Below, piece by piece: positions 1 to 10,768 of a stretch of DNA of 64,000 nucleotides. This DNA is from Paraglaciecola algarum (lineage in GTDB: Bacteria > Pseudomonadota > Gammaproteobacteria > Enterobacterales > Alteromonadaceae). The stretch spans positions 186,001-250,000 of the forward strand of contig NZ_JAKGAS010000001.1 of NCBI RefSeq assembly GCF_021532655.1, in the 5' to 3' direction. Made by a program: the position numbers and the translations under genes. The notes under the pieces are model-generated. The model did no database searches and was not told the DNA's origin. It worked only from the letters and a program-made list of their open reading frames with translations. How positions within the stretch are numbered: position 1 is the stretch's first letter; every line of letters starts with the position of its first letter.

Positions 1-209
1 TTGCCGCACATTCTCCTATGGCAGTAACGGGCTGTAAAGACATGTTGAATTACAGCAGAGATCACAGCGTGAATGACAGTTTAACCTATATGGCTACTTG
101 GCAAAGTGGCATGTTACAAATGTCGGATATGCAAGAAGCCATGTCGGCTGCGCAACAAAAGCGTCAGCCTGAATATGCCAACTTACACAAAAAGAACAAA
201 GGCTTATAA
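1..209 (+). CDS. Enoyl-CoA hydratase/isomerase (crotonase) family, C-terminal fragment
   Basis: The window opens inside this gene. The open frame runs from base 3 to the TAA at 207-209 and gives about 68 residues. The pattern AVTGCKDMLNYSRDH, then a Tyr-x-Ala-Thr-Trp segment and a Gln-Glu-Ala-Met helix, is typical of the C-terminal helical trimerisation region of crotonase-fold proteins that hydrate or isomerise enoyl-CoA thioesters in fatty-acid degradation. The catalytic part lies upstream of the window, so the exact reaction cannot be assigned. The gene ends 19 bp before fadH, which suggests a shared transcript for unsaturated fatty-acid oxidation. Confidence 0.75.
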   Translation, partial: AAHSPMAVTGCKDMLNYSRDHSVNDSLTYMATWQSGMLQMSDMQEAMSAAQQKRQPEYANLHKKNKGL

Positions 210-219
210 AGTCAATTAG

Positions 220-2280
<2,061 letters not shown>

Positions 2281-2361
2281 ATTTTTGAACCGTATAAAAA
2301 GTGTATTTTCAATGGTACTCTTTTATCACTTTACCTTTTTGATTTTAAATAAGGACGTTTT

Positions 2362-2766
2362 ATGAGTGCATCGTTTCATATTAATTTTAATGGTCAATGC
2401 GAACAAGCCTTTGAGTATTATGCAGAGCATCTAGGTGGTGAAATTGGTTTAATGCTAAAGGTAAAAGACTCGCCTATGTCTGTCACGTCGACTGCTGAAA
2501 TTCAGGACAATATTGTACACGCGAATATTGCCATCCAAGGAGTGGAAATAGCCGGTGGTGATTTGTTGCCAGAGCAGTATCAAAAGCCGCAAGGTTTTTG
2601 TGTGTTGTTAGGTTTAGATAATGAACAAAAAGTAAAAAATACCTTTGATAAATTAGCCGTTGGTGGAGAAGTGATTCTTGCTCCGCAAAAAACATTTTGG
2701 TCTAGATGTTATGCCATTGTTACAGATCAATTTGGTGTGCCTTGGAAGTTAAATTGCTCTGATTAA
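2362..2766 (+). CDS. VOC-superfamily protein, PhnB/YjdN-like
   Basis: The 134-residue protein begins with a Phe-x-Ile-Asn-Phe-x-Gly strand and continues with A-F-E-Y-Y-x-x-x-L-G-G, the usual start of PhnB-like members of the vicinal oxygen chelate (glyoxalase/dioxygenase) fold. It ends with the typical D-Q-F-G-V-P-W-x-x-N strand. Family members are small cytoplasmic dimers, mostly of unknown substrate; some were annotated as 3-demethylubiquinone methyltransferases by an old domain name. AAGGA lies 8 bases before ATG 2362. It is 81 bp from fadH with no clear terminator between, so it may be co-transcribed. No specific reaction can be claimed. Confidence 0.85.
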   Translation: MSASFHINFNGQCEQAFEYYAEHLGGEIGLMLKVKDSPMSVTSTAEIQDNIVHANIAIQGVEIAGGDLLPEQYQKPQGFCVLLGLDNEQKVKNTFDKLAVGGEVILAPQKTFWSRCYAIVTDQFGVPWKLNCSD

Positions 2767-3005
2767 TTCTAATTCATAAACGTAAATCAAACCTAGTATC
2801 GTTTTTATAAGTTGATACTCGGCTAGCCACAGGCCTATCTAATAAAATTTCACGAATGTTCATATAGAAGTAAACGATTTTGACTCGCCCTAATGTTTTA
2901 AATATAAATTCATAATTGGTTATATAAATTTTATTAACAATTCATTTTCTTTTAGTTATCATGAAAACACTATTTATATTTAATTGTTAACACTTGGGGT
3001 GGCTG

Positions 3006-5189
3006 ATGCCGTATGTCAAAAACATTGTTTTTTGCCTTTTCTCTTTATTTATTCTTGCAAGTTGTGGAGGCGGTGGCGGAGATTCTAAACCTACACCCCC
3101 AGTGGCGGTAGAAAAAGATTCTGATAACGATGGGATAAAAGATTCTATCGATCAATGTCCTTCCGAAGTAGGATCTGCTTCAAATAATGGCTGCCCAGAG
3201 CCTCAGCCCGAACCTACTACTGATACTGATAAAGATGGTTTAGCTGATTCTGTTGATGAATGTGTGGATGAGAAAGGATTCGAATCCTTTAATGGTTGCC
3301 CAAGTCCTAAAGATACCGATTTTGATGGTGTTGCAGATCTTGATGATCAATGTGTGGATCAAAAAGGATTAGCAGAAAACAGCGGTTGTCCTGCTGCTAT
3401 TCCTGAAGACGCATTTTATGTAGCGCTAGACGGTAATGACAGCAATAACGGTACAGTGGATCAACCTTTCAAAACCTTTGCTAAAGCTATGACGGTTTTG
3501 TCTGCTGGCGATACCTTAGTGATTAAAGAAGGTAGGTATAGTGAGACGTTAGATATTGACCTTAATGGCACCGAACTAGAGCCCATCACTGTACGCGCTG
3601 CAAGTGGCGAAAAAGTACTGATATCTGCAACACAATATGTGAACGATTGGCAATTGCATGAGGGGAGTATCTATAAAACCCAGGTGGAATTAACCTTAGG
3701 TGATGTGTTTAATCAGGTTTATTACGACGGTAAAGTTATGGATATGGCTCGTTGGCCAAATAATGAAGACAATGATCGTCATACAGTTGATGCGCACCCA
3801 ATAACTGGTGGCGATGGTTCGACGATTAACGCCATTGGATTACCTGATGATTTGGCTGGTGGTTATGTGTGGTATTTAGGTGCGCATTCTGGTGCTAGTT
3901 GGACACGAGTGATTACTGAATATGCTCCCGGCACCATTACCTATGATGCTATCGATGTAAACAAGTGGCCTTTTAATCCTCATAACCCAGGCTTGTTTCG
4001 AAATGGTAATTATGGCCGTATTTATGTATTTGGCCGCTTAAGTTTGTTAGACCATGCAAGAGAGTGGTATTACGATACCAACACTCAAACTCTATATTTA
4101 CAAACCCCAGATGGAAGTGAACCAGAACATAATTCTGTGCAAGTGCCAGTTAAACTAAATACTATTGAAGTAGATGGTGACTATGTAAAAGTACAAGGTG
4201 TTGAAGTATTTGGTGGAGCTGTGCGTTTAAATGGTAATTATAATTCTTTGTTGGATTCAGTTGTTTCAAATGGCTCACAAAGATTGGATGAGTTAGATAA
4301 TACTGATGCTCAAATGGGCGACGGCTCAGTGGTTGTTAATGGTCATCATGCAACTATTAAAGGCAATATTATTGAATATGGTTCAAATAATGGCGTGCGC
4401 ATTACATCTTGGGGGGGCAGAGGAGATGGCAGCCGAGTGGAAAATAATTTCATTCGTTATTTTAATACATTAGGTATTCATGCTCCTGCGATACGTTCTG
4501 GCTCTAAAGATGTGAAAATACTGAAAAATACGATTTCTTATGTAGGTAGAGATGGTATCTCTTCTTTTGGCACCCACTGCGAAATTGCCTACAACGACGT
4601 ATCCCAAGGCATGTTAATCAATAACGATGGTGGCGTGTTTTATACAGTGGGTAATGATGCATCTAAACACACTGAAATTCACCATAATTGGTTCCATGAT
4701 TTTCAAGGGCCAGAATACGCTGATGGTCGTGCAGCGGGTATTTATTTAGATAACAACAGTAAAGGCTATTTAGTCCATCACAATGTAGTGTGGAATATCA
4801 CTTGGACAGGGCTACAACTAAACTGGGCTAATTTTGATAACTATATGTATCACAATACAATTTGGAACCCAGGCGAGGCAATGGGTTCTTGGGTAAATGG
4901 TTACGACCAAGGTGACAACCGAGTATGGAACAATTATTCAAGCATTGGTGACTGGTTACAAGATGATGCATTTGATTTAGAGGCTAATATAATTGATGAA
5001 GAATCTCCGTTTATGGATATCGAAGGTGTTAACTTTATGCCTAAGCCAGAATCAGTATTAATAGACCAAGCCATTGATATTGCTAATTTTGATAAGGTCA
5101 CTTCGGGCGCAGGTGCTGACGTAGGAGCATACGAAAGAGGTGGTGTGCAATGGACCGCAGGTGTGAATGCCATAGAAGATGAAGAATAA
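3006..5189 (+). CDS. Secreted lipoprotein with TSP3-type calcium repeats and a right-handed beta-helix; putative polysaccharide-active enzyme
   Basis: The chosen ATG at 3006 follows a GGGGTGG ribosome site; a TTG at 2994 is an alternative in the same frame. Residues 1-20 form a lipoprotein signal with lipobox L-A-S-C (Cys20). A Gly-rich linker and three thrombospondin-type-3-like repeats (D-x-D-x-D-G-x-x-D with paired Cys, about residues 35-125) follow. From about residue 135 the protein reads as a parallel beta-helix of the DUF1565 type (F-Y-V-A-x-D-G-x-D-x-N-x-G). Many beta-helix proteins with this start, and with an E-W-Y-Y-D-x-x-x-x-x-L-Y segment, are glycosidases or lyases; GH141-like enzymes are one possibility. 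Its neighbour is GH117, so a galactan-related substrate is inferred. A strong terminator follows it. Confidence 0.7.
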   Translation: MPYVKNIVFCLFSLFILASCGGGGGDSKPTPPVAVEKDSDNDGIKDSIDQCPSEVGSASNNGCPEPQPEPTTDTDKDGLADSVDECVDEKGFESFNGCPSPKDTDFDGVADLDDQCVDQKGLAENSGCPAAIPEDAFYVALDGNDSNNGTVDQPFKTFAKAMTVLSAGDTLVIKEGRYSETLDIDLNGTELEPITVRAASGEKVLISATQYVNDWQLHEGSIYKTQVELTLGDVFNQVYYDGKVMDMARWPNNEDNDRHTVDAHPITGGDGSTINAIGLPDDLAGGYVWYLGAHSGASWTRVITEYAPGTITYDAIDVNKWPFNPHNPGLFRNGNYGRIYVFGRLSLLDHAREWYYDTNTQTLYLQTPDGSEPEHNSVQVPVKLNTIEVDGDYVKVQGVEVFGGAVRLNGNYNSLLDSVVSNGSQRLDELDNTDAQMGDGSVVVNGHHATIKGNIIEYGSNNGVRITSWGGRGDGSRVENNFIRYFNTLGIHAPAIRSGSKDVKILKNTISYVGRDGISSFGTHCEIAYNDVSQGMLINNDGGVFYTVGNDASKHTEIHHNWFHDFQGPEYADGRAAGIYLDNNSKGYLVHHNVVWNITWTGLQLNWANFDNYMYHNTIWNPGEAMGSWVNGYDQGDNRVWNNYSSIGDWLQDDAFDLEANIIDEESPFMDIEGVNFMPKPESVLIDQAIDIANFDKVTSGAGADVGAYERGGVQWTAGVNAIEDEE

Positions 5190-5205
5190 ATAGCTAATAA
5201 AAGTA

Positions 5206-5233
5206 CAACGGCCTCAAATGAGGCCGTTGTTTT
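5206..5233 (+). terminator. Rho-independent terminator, probably bidirectional
   Basis: A perfect 10-bp stem (CAACGGCCTC / GAGGCCGTTG) with an AAAT loop is followed by TTTT. It lies 16 bp after the stop of the beta-helix gene and separates it from the GH117 operon. The A-rich left flank could let it also stop transcription from the decayed minus-strand reading frame on its right. Confidence 0.85.
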
Positions 5234-5247
5234 ATGAGTAAGAATAA

Positions 5248-5466
5248 TCAATTTTTACCATTTCTATTACTGAGTCTTTGCCAATCCATGACGCAACCTA
5301 CCGTCATATTATGCAGTGTTTGGTTAAATATTTGTGGAACAAAGCCATTATCTATGTTTCATGCATGAGGTCGATACTGCGTTTTAATGACTAAATTGTT
5401 GTCATTGGCATCCACATTCTTTTTATTATCCTTTCTCCATTTCAGTAAATGTTCAGGCTTGTACAT
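5248..5466 (-). pseudogene. Possible decayed coding remnant, unidentified
   Basis: On the minus strand a frame opens at ATG 5466 and reads 35 codons to a TGA at 5359-5361. The same frame then continues without another stop for 36 codons to TGA 5248-5250. Residue composition in both parts looks protein-like, with segments such as HLLKWRKDN before the stop and FVPQIFNQTLHNMTVGCVMD after it. This is longer than expected by chance in such AT-rich DNA. I do not recognise the family. A gene whose Arg, Gln or Trp codon became TGA would explain it, and the bidirectional terminator sits at its end. A chance frame is possible. Confidence 0.3.
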
Positions 5467-5756
5467 GAGTAATACAGTTAATATTCTTATGTTTAGGTTA
5501 TTTTTCACAATAATTGTCCACAGTTTATCTATAGAAACCGCTTATTAAATGTTTAAACATATAATTTTTAAAGTTATGGAAATTTACTTTAATTATCTAC
5601 TGTTATGAGAATATTAATGTTAATTATTTTTTGTAGTTTGTTAACTAAATTGAGTGGTAATTTACATTGTGAAATGTTTATATAGGCAAAATTGTATAGC
5701 AGCGCATATTTAATGTTAAGTTTTTACATGCAAAGTTTTATTCTGGGTGATAAATA
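5467..5756. other. AT-rich leader region upstream of the GH117 operon, with a 12-bp palindrome
   Basis: No gene is visible here. The stretch is very AT-rich and must carry the promoter for the GH117-ABC transporter genes. A perfect palindrome, ATGTTTAAACAT, lies at 5549-5560, about 200 bp upstream of ATG 5757, and is a candidate operator. I cannot assign a regulator or a definite -10/-35 pair. Confidence 0.35.
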
Positions 5757-7061
5757 ATGGATTTAAAGAAGAAAGTTACTAGTGTTTTTTGTTTGACTAT
5801 GGCTCTTACAGGTTCGCTTGTTACAGGGACGATTGTTACAGGTGTCGCGGCAAAAGAGCAGAAAATCGCTTCAGCGTTTCCCTATGATTTACCTAAAGAC
5901 AAACCTAATCGACCACTAAGCGCAGCTGTAGAGCGTAATTACGATAATTACCTATCACCTCGTCAGGAGGAAAACGAGTTATATACCTTATTTAAATACA
6001 CTGAATTAAAAGGTTTTGATTACAATGGTGGAGACGGTACTATTTCTCGTCGTGACCCTTCTAAAGTCATTAAAGAAAATGGTAAATATTATGTTTGGTA
6101 TTCAAAGCGTCATACCCAAGCTAAACCTCTTGGTTTAAGTAACGCACACTTAGCTACTGCGACTATTCCTTCTGCTGATTGGGATTTAGCGGACGTTTGG
6201 TATGCCACATCAAAAGATGGTTTTACTTGGCAAGAGCAAGGTGTGGCGGTGCCACGTCCACCTAAACCCACTATTGGTTGGCGATCGGTTGCCACGCCTG
6301 ATATTTTAAAATTTAAAGGTAAATTCTATCTTTATTATCAAGGGTTTAGTGAGCCAAGCGGTTTATCGGATAATGATTGCCCGGTAATTATGTCAGTTGC
6401 GGATTCACCAAACGGCCCTTGGAAAGCAACTAACCAAATTGTTGTGCCAAATGGCAAAAAAGGTGAATGGGATCAAAATGCCATCCACGACCCTCACCCA
6501 ATCGTACATGATGGCAAAATCTACCTTTATTATAAATCTGATTTTGATCGTATTCGTGGCAGTAAAGACCGCCCTCAAGCTGTGCGTATGCAAGGTTTAG
6601 CTATTGCCGATAATCCGTTAGGACCATTTAAAAAACACCCTTTAAATCCAGTATTAAATTCAGGTCACGAAACCTCAATGTTTCCTTTTCAAGAAGGTTT
6701 AGCAGCGTTAGTCATCCGTGACGGTAACGAACGTAGCACCATACAATATGCGAGAGACTGGGTAAATTTTGAAATTGCATCGGTTGTTGAACTTATGCCA
6801 AATGCCGCAGGATTTTATGTACCAGATGCATTTACTGATACAAACTTTGGGCGCGGAGTAACCTGGGGCATATCTCATTTTACTCAACCTAAAGGTTGGG
6901 AAAATAACCATTCTATTTTGACTCGATTTGATGCGGATTTAAGTCTGGATGTACACGATCCTGAGATGAAAAAGCACAACAACAAGTATTCACCTGAAAC
7001 CCATTACAAGTTTGGTTTATCTGCTAAACAGAAAAAACGTATTGCTGAACAAAATAAATAA
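5757..7061 (+). CDS. GH117-family alpha-1,3-(3,6-anhydro)-L-galactosidase-like enzyme
   Basis: The 434-residue protein starts with a Lys-rich, hydrophobic signal-like segment (to about residue 31), so it probably acts in the periplasm. The rest is a five-bladed beta-propeller. It shows the GH117 signature SRRDPSKVI with Asp100, an I-H-D-P-H-P segment with Asp245, and G-H-E-T-S-M-F-P-F with His304 and Glu305. By homology these match the catalytic and metal-linked residues of characterised GH117 enzymes, which release 3,6-anhydro-L-galactose from the non-reducing end of neoagaro-oligosaccharides. Not every GH117 clade has this activity. It is the first gene of an apparent operon with a sugar ABC importer 25 bp downstream, which supports uptake of its monosaccharide product. 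Confidence 0.85.
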   Translation: MDLKKKVTSVFCLTMALTGSLVTGTIVTGVAAKEQKIASAFPYDLPKDKPNRPLSAAVERNYDNYLSPRQEENELYTLFKYTELKGFDYNGGDGTISRRDPSKVIKENGKYYVWYSKRHTQAKPLGLSNAHLATATIPSADWDLADVWYATSKDGFTWQEQGVAVPRPPKPTIGWRSVATPDILKFKGKFYLYYQGFSEPSGLSDNDCPVIMSVADSPNGPWKATNQIVVPNGKKGEWDQNAIHDPHPIVHDGKIYLYYKSDFDRIRGSKDRPQAVRMQGLAIADNPLGPFKKHPLNPVLNSGHETSMFPFQEGLAALVIRDGNERSTIQYARDWVNFEIASVVELMPNAAGFYVPDAFTDTNFGRGVTWGISHFTQPKGWENNHSILTRFDADLSLDVHDPEMKKHNNKYSPETHYKFGLSAKQKKRIAEQNK

Positions 7062-7086
7062 CAGACACGAACTAGGTATTAAAATT

Positions 7087-8601
7087 ATGCATAAGGGCGC
7101 AAGGCCTGTACTTTCAGTTAACCAGCTTAGTAAGGCGTTTTCTGGTAAAACAGTGGTAAAAGACGTGACGTTTGAGCTCTACCCAGGGGAGATCTTAGCT
7201 CTGGTGGGAGAGAATGGTGCGGGTAAATCCACCACTAAAAACATGTTATGTGGTTTGCTAACGCCAACATTGGGGCAAATTTTTGTGGAAGGCGAAGAAG
7301 TACCTGAAATTCAAGGTGTGGAGCAGGGGATTTCTGCTGTGCATCAGGAATTAAGTTTGTTCCCAAGTTTAACAGTGGCAGAAAACTTATGTATTAATGA
7401 TTTGCCAGGAAGCGCACTCAATGTCGATTGGCATGAAACCCAAAGGTTGGCGACAGAACAGCTGGCCTTTCTGGGAGTAGAGATCGACATTTTGGCTAAT
7501 GTTGAATCTTTGGGCGCGGGCAAACAACAAATAGTCGAAATAGCCAAAGCGTCAATGCACGCCAATAAAATATTAATTTTAGATGAGCCGACTACTTCGT
7601 TAACCGTGCCAGAGCGCGAGAAGTTATTTTCCATTATGCGCATGTTGAAAGAGCGTGGTGTGGCGATGATTTTTATCTCTCACTTTATGGATGAAGTGTA
7701 TGCCATGGCTGACAAGTTTGTGGCATTGCGAGATGGCACACAAGTGGGCACTGGGTATTTAAAAGATGTACCTCGTCGTGAATTAGAAGCCTTGATGGTG
7801 GGGCGAGCAATTGGTGAGTCTGCCTTTGATTTGCATAAACCCTCAGAGAAAATCGCGCTGAGTATCAACAATTTAAGTTCACATCGTTTTGACAAGGTAT
7901 CACTTGCTGTTGCCAGTGGAGAAATTTTAGGGATTGCTGGTTTGATGGGAGCAGGTAGAACGGAGCTAGTCGAATCTATTTTTGGTATACGCGCTGCAAG
8001 CGGTGACATATACATTGATAACGAACAGGTTTCGCCCGCTAGTGTGTCCAAAATGAAGAAAAAGGGCGTGGTGTATGTTACTGAAGATAGACGCAAAAAT
8101 GGCATGTTCTCGGGTCGTAGCGTAAAAGAAAATTCCTCTGCGGCAGGGCTTTCTTACTTTGTGAAGCAACTGGTAAAAGGTTTGGGTTTTAGCGGTGAGC
8201 GAGAAGCGGTGGCCAGATTAAGCCAAGATATGAATGTTTCTACGCCTAGTATTGACGCGTCAGTCAGACAGCTCAGTGGCGGAAATCAACAAAAAGTACT
8301 GTTAGGTCGTTGGTTAGCCACTAAACCTAAAATATGTATTTTAGATGAACCCACCAAAGGTGTGGATATTGGCGCAAAGTTTGAGATCCATAAAAAAATT
8401 GTCGCCTTTGCCAAACAAGGGGTGGCTGTGATAGTGGTATCCTCAGATTTACAAGAGTTACTCGATGTATCCCATAGAATTATGGTCATGCGCACCGGCC
8501 ACATGGTTGGTGAGTTTGAGCGGGAGAATTTCGACGCAGTGAAAATTATTTCACTCGCAGCAAGCTCTGTACACGAACAAAGCCAACAAGTGGCGAGTTA
8601 A
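7087..8601 (+). CDS. Sugar ABC transporter, double ATP-binding protein (RbsA/MglA/YtfR family)
   Basis: The 504-residue cytoplasmic ATPase has two tandem nucleotide-binding domains, as in the carbohydrate-uptake-2 family. The first half has Walker A GENGAGKST (residues 41-49) and Walker B I-L-D-E-P-T-T. The second half has the usual degenerate Walker A (GLMGAGRTE), an intact LSGGNQQKV signature and I-L-D-E-P-T-K-G-V-D. ATG 7087 is preferred because an upstream in-frame ATG overlaps the GH117 gene and adds a non-homologous tail; the ribosome site at 7087 is weak, so translational coupling is likely. The permease gene starts 1 bp after the stop. It energises import of a monosaccharide that is not identified. 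Confidence 0.92.
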   Translation: MHKGARPVLSVNQLSKAFSGKTVVKDVTFELYPGEILALVGENGAGKSTTKNMLCGLLTPTLGQIFVEGEEVPEIQGVEQGISAVHQELSLFPSLTVAENLCINDLPGSALNVDWHETQRLATEQLAFLGVEIDILANVESLGAGKQQIVEIAKASMHANKILILDEPTTSLTVPEREKLFSIMRMLKERGVAMIFISHFMDEVYAMADKFVALRDGTQVGTGYLKDVPRRELEALMVGRAIGESAFDLHKPSEKIALSINNLSSHRFDKVSLAVASGEILGIAGLMGAGRTELVESIFGIRAASGDIYIDNEQVSPASVSKMKKKGVVYVTEDRRKNGMFSGRSVKENSSAAGLSYFVKQLVKGLGFSGEREAVARLSQDMNVSTPSIDASVRQLSGGNQQKVLLGRWLATKPKICILDEPTKGVDIGAKFEIHKKIVAFAKQGVAVIVVSSDLQELLDVSHRIMVMRTGHMVGEFERENFDAVKIISLAASSVHEQSQQVAS

Positions 8602-8602
8602 T

Positions 8603-9595
8603 ATGAAATTGAACAATTACAAATTTTTTGAGCAAAATTGGTCGGCGATTGCCGTTGCGACTTTAGTTTTATGCGTGTTTTTAACCATTGCCTCTCCAGC
8701 GTTTATGTCTTTTGCCAATATGCAGTCTGTACTCGTCCAAGCTAGTGTGACTGCCATTATGGCGGTGGGTATGACCTACATCATTATTGGTGGTGGGATT
8801 GATATATCTATAGGCGCTATTCTGTTTTTCATTTCATCAGTTTTTGCAGAACTTTTTGTGGCTACAGGGAGTTACCCTCTAGCTCTTGGTGTTTCCCTTA
8901 TTACAGGCGTATTACTTGGTGCGGTTAATGGTTTTTTAGCGATTAAATTTAAAGTGACTCCGCTTATTACCACACTTGCTACTTACACCATTTATCGAGG
9001 CATGGCTATCCATCTCACCGGAGCACAAAATATTCCTGTTCCGCGAGAAATCGGTTACCTAGGTAATGGCAGTTTTTTGGGAATTCCTGTCCCAATTTTA
9101 TTAATGGTGTTAGTTACGATCCTAGGTGTGTATTTGATTCAGAAGACACGTTTTGGTTTGTATCTTCGCGCTGTGGGTAGCTCGGAAGAGTCAGCTCATG
9201 AGTCTAGTTTACCGATTATGCGAGTCACTGTTCTTGCTTATTTAATTGGCGGGCTCACGGCTGCTTTAGCTGGACTTATCTTAATTGCACGTGTGGGTGG
9301 TTTACAGTCAGATATAGGCATTGGCCTTGAATTCACTGTGATTGCTGCGGTGATTTTAGGTGGCACTAAGTTGTCTGGCGGTTCAGGCTCCATATTAGGC
9401 AGTGTGATTGGCGCGATATTTTTAGTGTTAATCGACAATGGTTTGAATATGTTGAATGCCTCTCCTTATGTCTACGATACGGTTCGAGGCATTGTATTGC
9501 TTGTGGCAGTGATTGTTGACAGGCTTTCTGAGGTACGAAAATCTCGAGAGTTAATCAAAAATAGTGCGATGAAAATGCGCGGTACAACAAGTTAA
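8603..9595 (+). CDS. Sugar ABC transporter, inner-membrane permease 1 (RbsC family)
   Basis: The 330-residue protein is strongly hydrophobic with about ten membrane segments. It has the family pattern G-M-T-Y-I-I-I-G-G-G-I-D-I-S-I-G near residue 57 and a cytoplasmic E-S-A-H-E-S-S loop (residues 197-203) in the region that contacts the ATPase. It starts 1 bp after the ATPase gene, which implies translational coupling. With the second permease gene downstream it probably forms a heterodimeric channel, as YtfT/YjfF do for galactofuranose uptake in E. coli. That pairing is inferred from gene content. Confidence 0.9.
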   Translation: MKLNNYKFFEQNWSAIAVATLVLCVFLTIASPAFMSFANMQSVLVQASVTAIMAVGMTYIIIGGGIDISIGAILFFISSVFAELFVATGSYPLALGVSLITGVLLGAVNGFLAIKFKVTPLITTLATYTIYRGMAIHLTGAQNIPVPREIGYLGNGSFLGIPVPILLMVLVTILGVYLIQKTRFGLYLRAVGSSEESAHESSLPIMRVTVLAYLIGGLTAALAGLILIARVGGLQSDIGIGLEFTVIAAVILGGTKLSGGSGSILGSVIGAIFLVLIDNGLNMLNASPYVYDTVRGIVLLVAVIVDRLSEVRKSRELIKNSAMKMRGTTS

Positions 9596-9698
9596 TTAGG
9601 GGTAATTTGCAAGTTTGGTTTGATGATTATTTGCAGATTTAGCTTACTGGTTGAGCGCAGAGAAAATTTTAATGTTAAGGCCTTTTAAGGGAAAAGTG

Positions 9699-10670
9699 AT
9701 GAATATAAAAAAAAGAATAAGTGGTGTGTTGTTTGTTGTTGCAACGTTGCTGCTCTCGAGCGTTTCAACATCGGCATTGGCCAAAAAAATTCGTATTGGT
9801 TTAGCCGTCGATCAATTATTTGAAAGTCGTGTGGCTGAAAATAATGCGATTAAAGTGGCGGCCGAAAAGCTTGGGTTTGAAGTGATTGAAGTGGTAGCGG
9901 ATGGCGATGCTCAAACGCAAAATGCGCAAATCCAATCCCTAGTGGTGCAAAGAGTGGATGCTATTTTGGTATGTGCGGTTGATCAAAACACCATTGAGCG
10001 CGCGTTAATGCGTGCTAAAAGAGCCAGAATTCCTGTCATTGCTTATGACAGAGCACTTCCTGATAGTCGCACTGTTGCGGCTTTTGTAGGACCTGATTCA
10101 ATTTCTGATGGCTTTGAAGCAGGCAAGTACATGGCTGAACAACTCAAAGGCATCGAAGGTAAAGTACAGGTACTAGAGCTGTTAGGTGCCTTAAACGACC
10201 AAAATGGCATCGACAGAAGTAAAGGATTTAATAAAGCACTCAATGCTCTACCTAATGTAGAGATCATTTCAGTACCTACTGATTGGGATTCTGCTAAGGC
10301 GCTGGCAGCCACAGAAAATGCTTTTCAAGCCAATCCAAATATTAAGGCTATTTTTGCCGCCACCGATACGCAAATTCCCGCGATTGAAACAGTTTTGTCG
10401 AATTTAAATAAGGCGCATAAAGTTGGACAAGATGGGCATATTGTTGTAACTGGGGTGAACGGCAGTAATGATGGTTATGCCGCAACTGTGAGTGGTTTTG
10501 CCGACGGGATTGTGGTGATGGACTTAACCAATATCGGTGAAAAATCTGTACAACTAGCAGCTGCGTTAATTCGAGGAGAGTCGGTAGGTAAGCACAATGT
10601 TGTTCCAGGTCAGTTTTATTCTCATGACAATATTGTTGAAAATAAAGCCGATATTTGGGGCGCGAACTAG
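9699..10670 (+). CDS. Sugar ABC transporter, periplasmic binding protein (type 1 PBP; YtfQ/XylF-like)
   Basis: ATG 9699 is chosen because AAGGGAAAA precedes it and because it starts directly with a Sec signal peptide (M-N-I-K-K-R-I then a hydrophobic stretch, cleavage after A-L-A). The mature part is a pentose/hexose-binding fold with an I-R-I-G-L-A-V-D-Q first strand and the conserved V-I-A-Y-D-R strand near residue 110, where sugar-contacting Asp and Arg lie in XylF-type proteins. It sits between the two permease genes, an uncommon order. Next to GH117, the ligand could be 3,6-anhydrogalactose, galactose or another aldose; the sequence does not decide. Confidence 0.9.
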   Translation: MNIKKRISGVLFVVATLLLSSVSTSALAKKIRIGLAVDQLFESRVAENNAIKVAAEKLGFEVIEVVADGDAQTQNAQIQSLVVQRVDAILVCAVDQNTIERALMRAKRARIPVIAYDRALPDSRTVAAFVGPDSISDGFEAGKYMAEQLKGIEGKVQVLELLGALNDQNGIDRSKGFNKALNALPNVEIISVPTDWDSAKALAATENAFQANPNIKAIFAATDTQIPAIETVLSNLNKAHKVGQDGHIVVTGVNGSNDGYAATVSGFADGIVVMDLTNIGEKSVQLAAALIRGESVGKHNVVPGQFYSHDNIVENKADIWGAN

Positions 10671-10768
10671 TCTCTGATGTAAGACGTTATAGAAGAAATT
10701 TATTTTTCAATGCTGTACATAAGTCAGGCAATCATGTTTTACAAGAAAGTTAAGAAAGAAAGGGTTTA

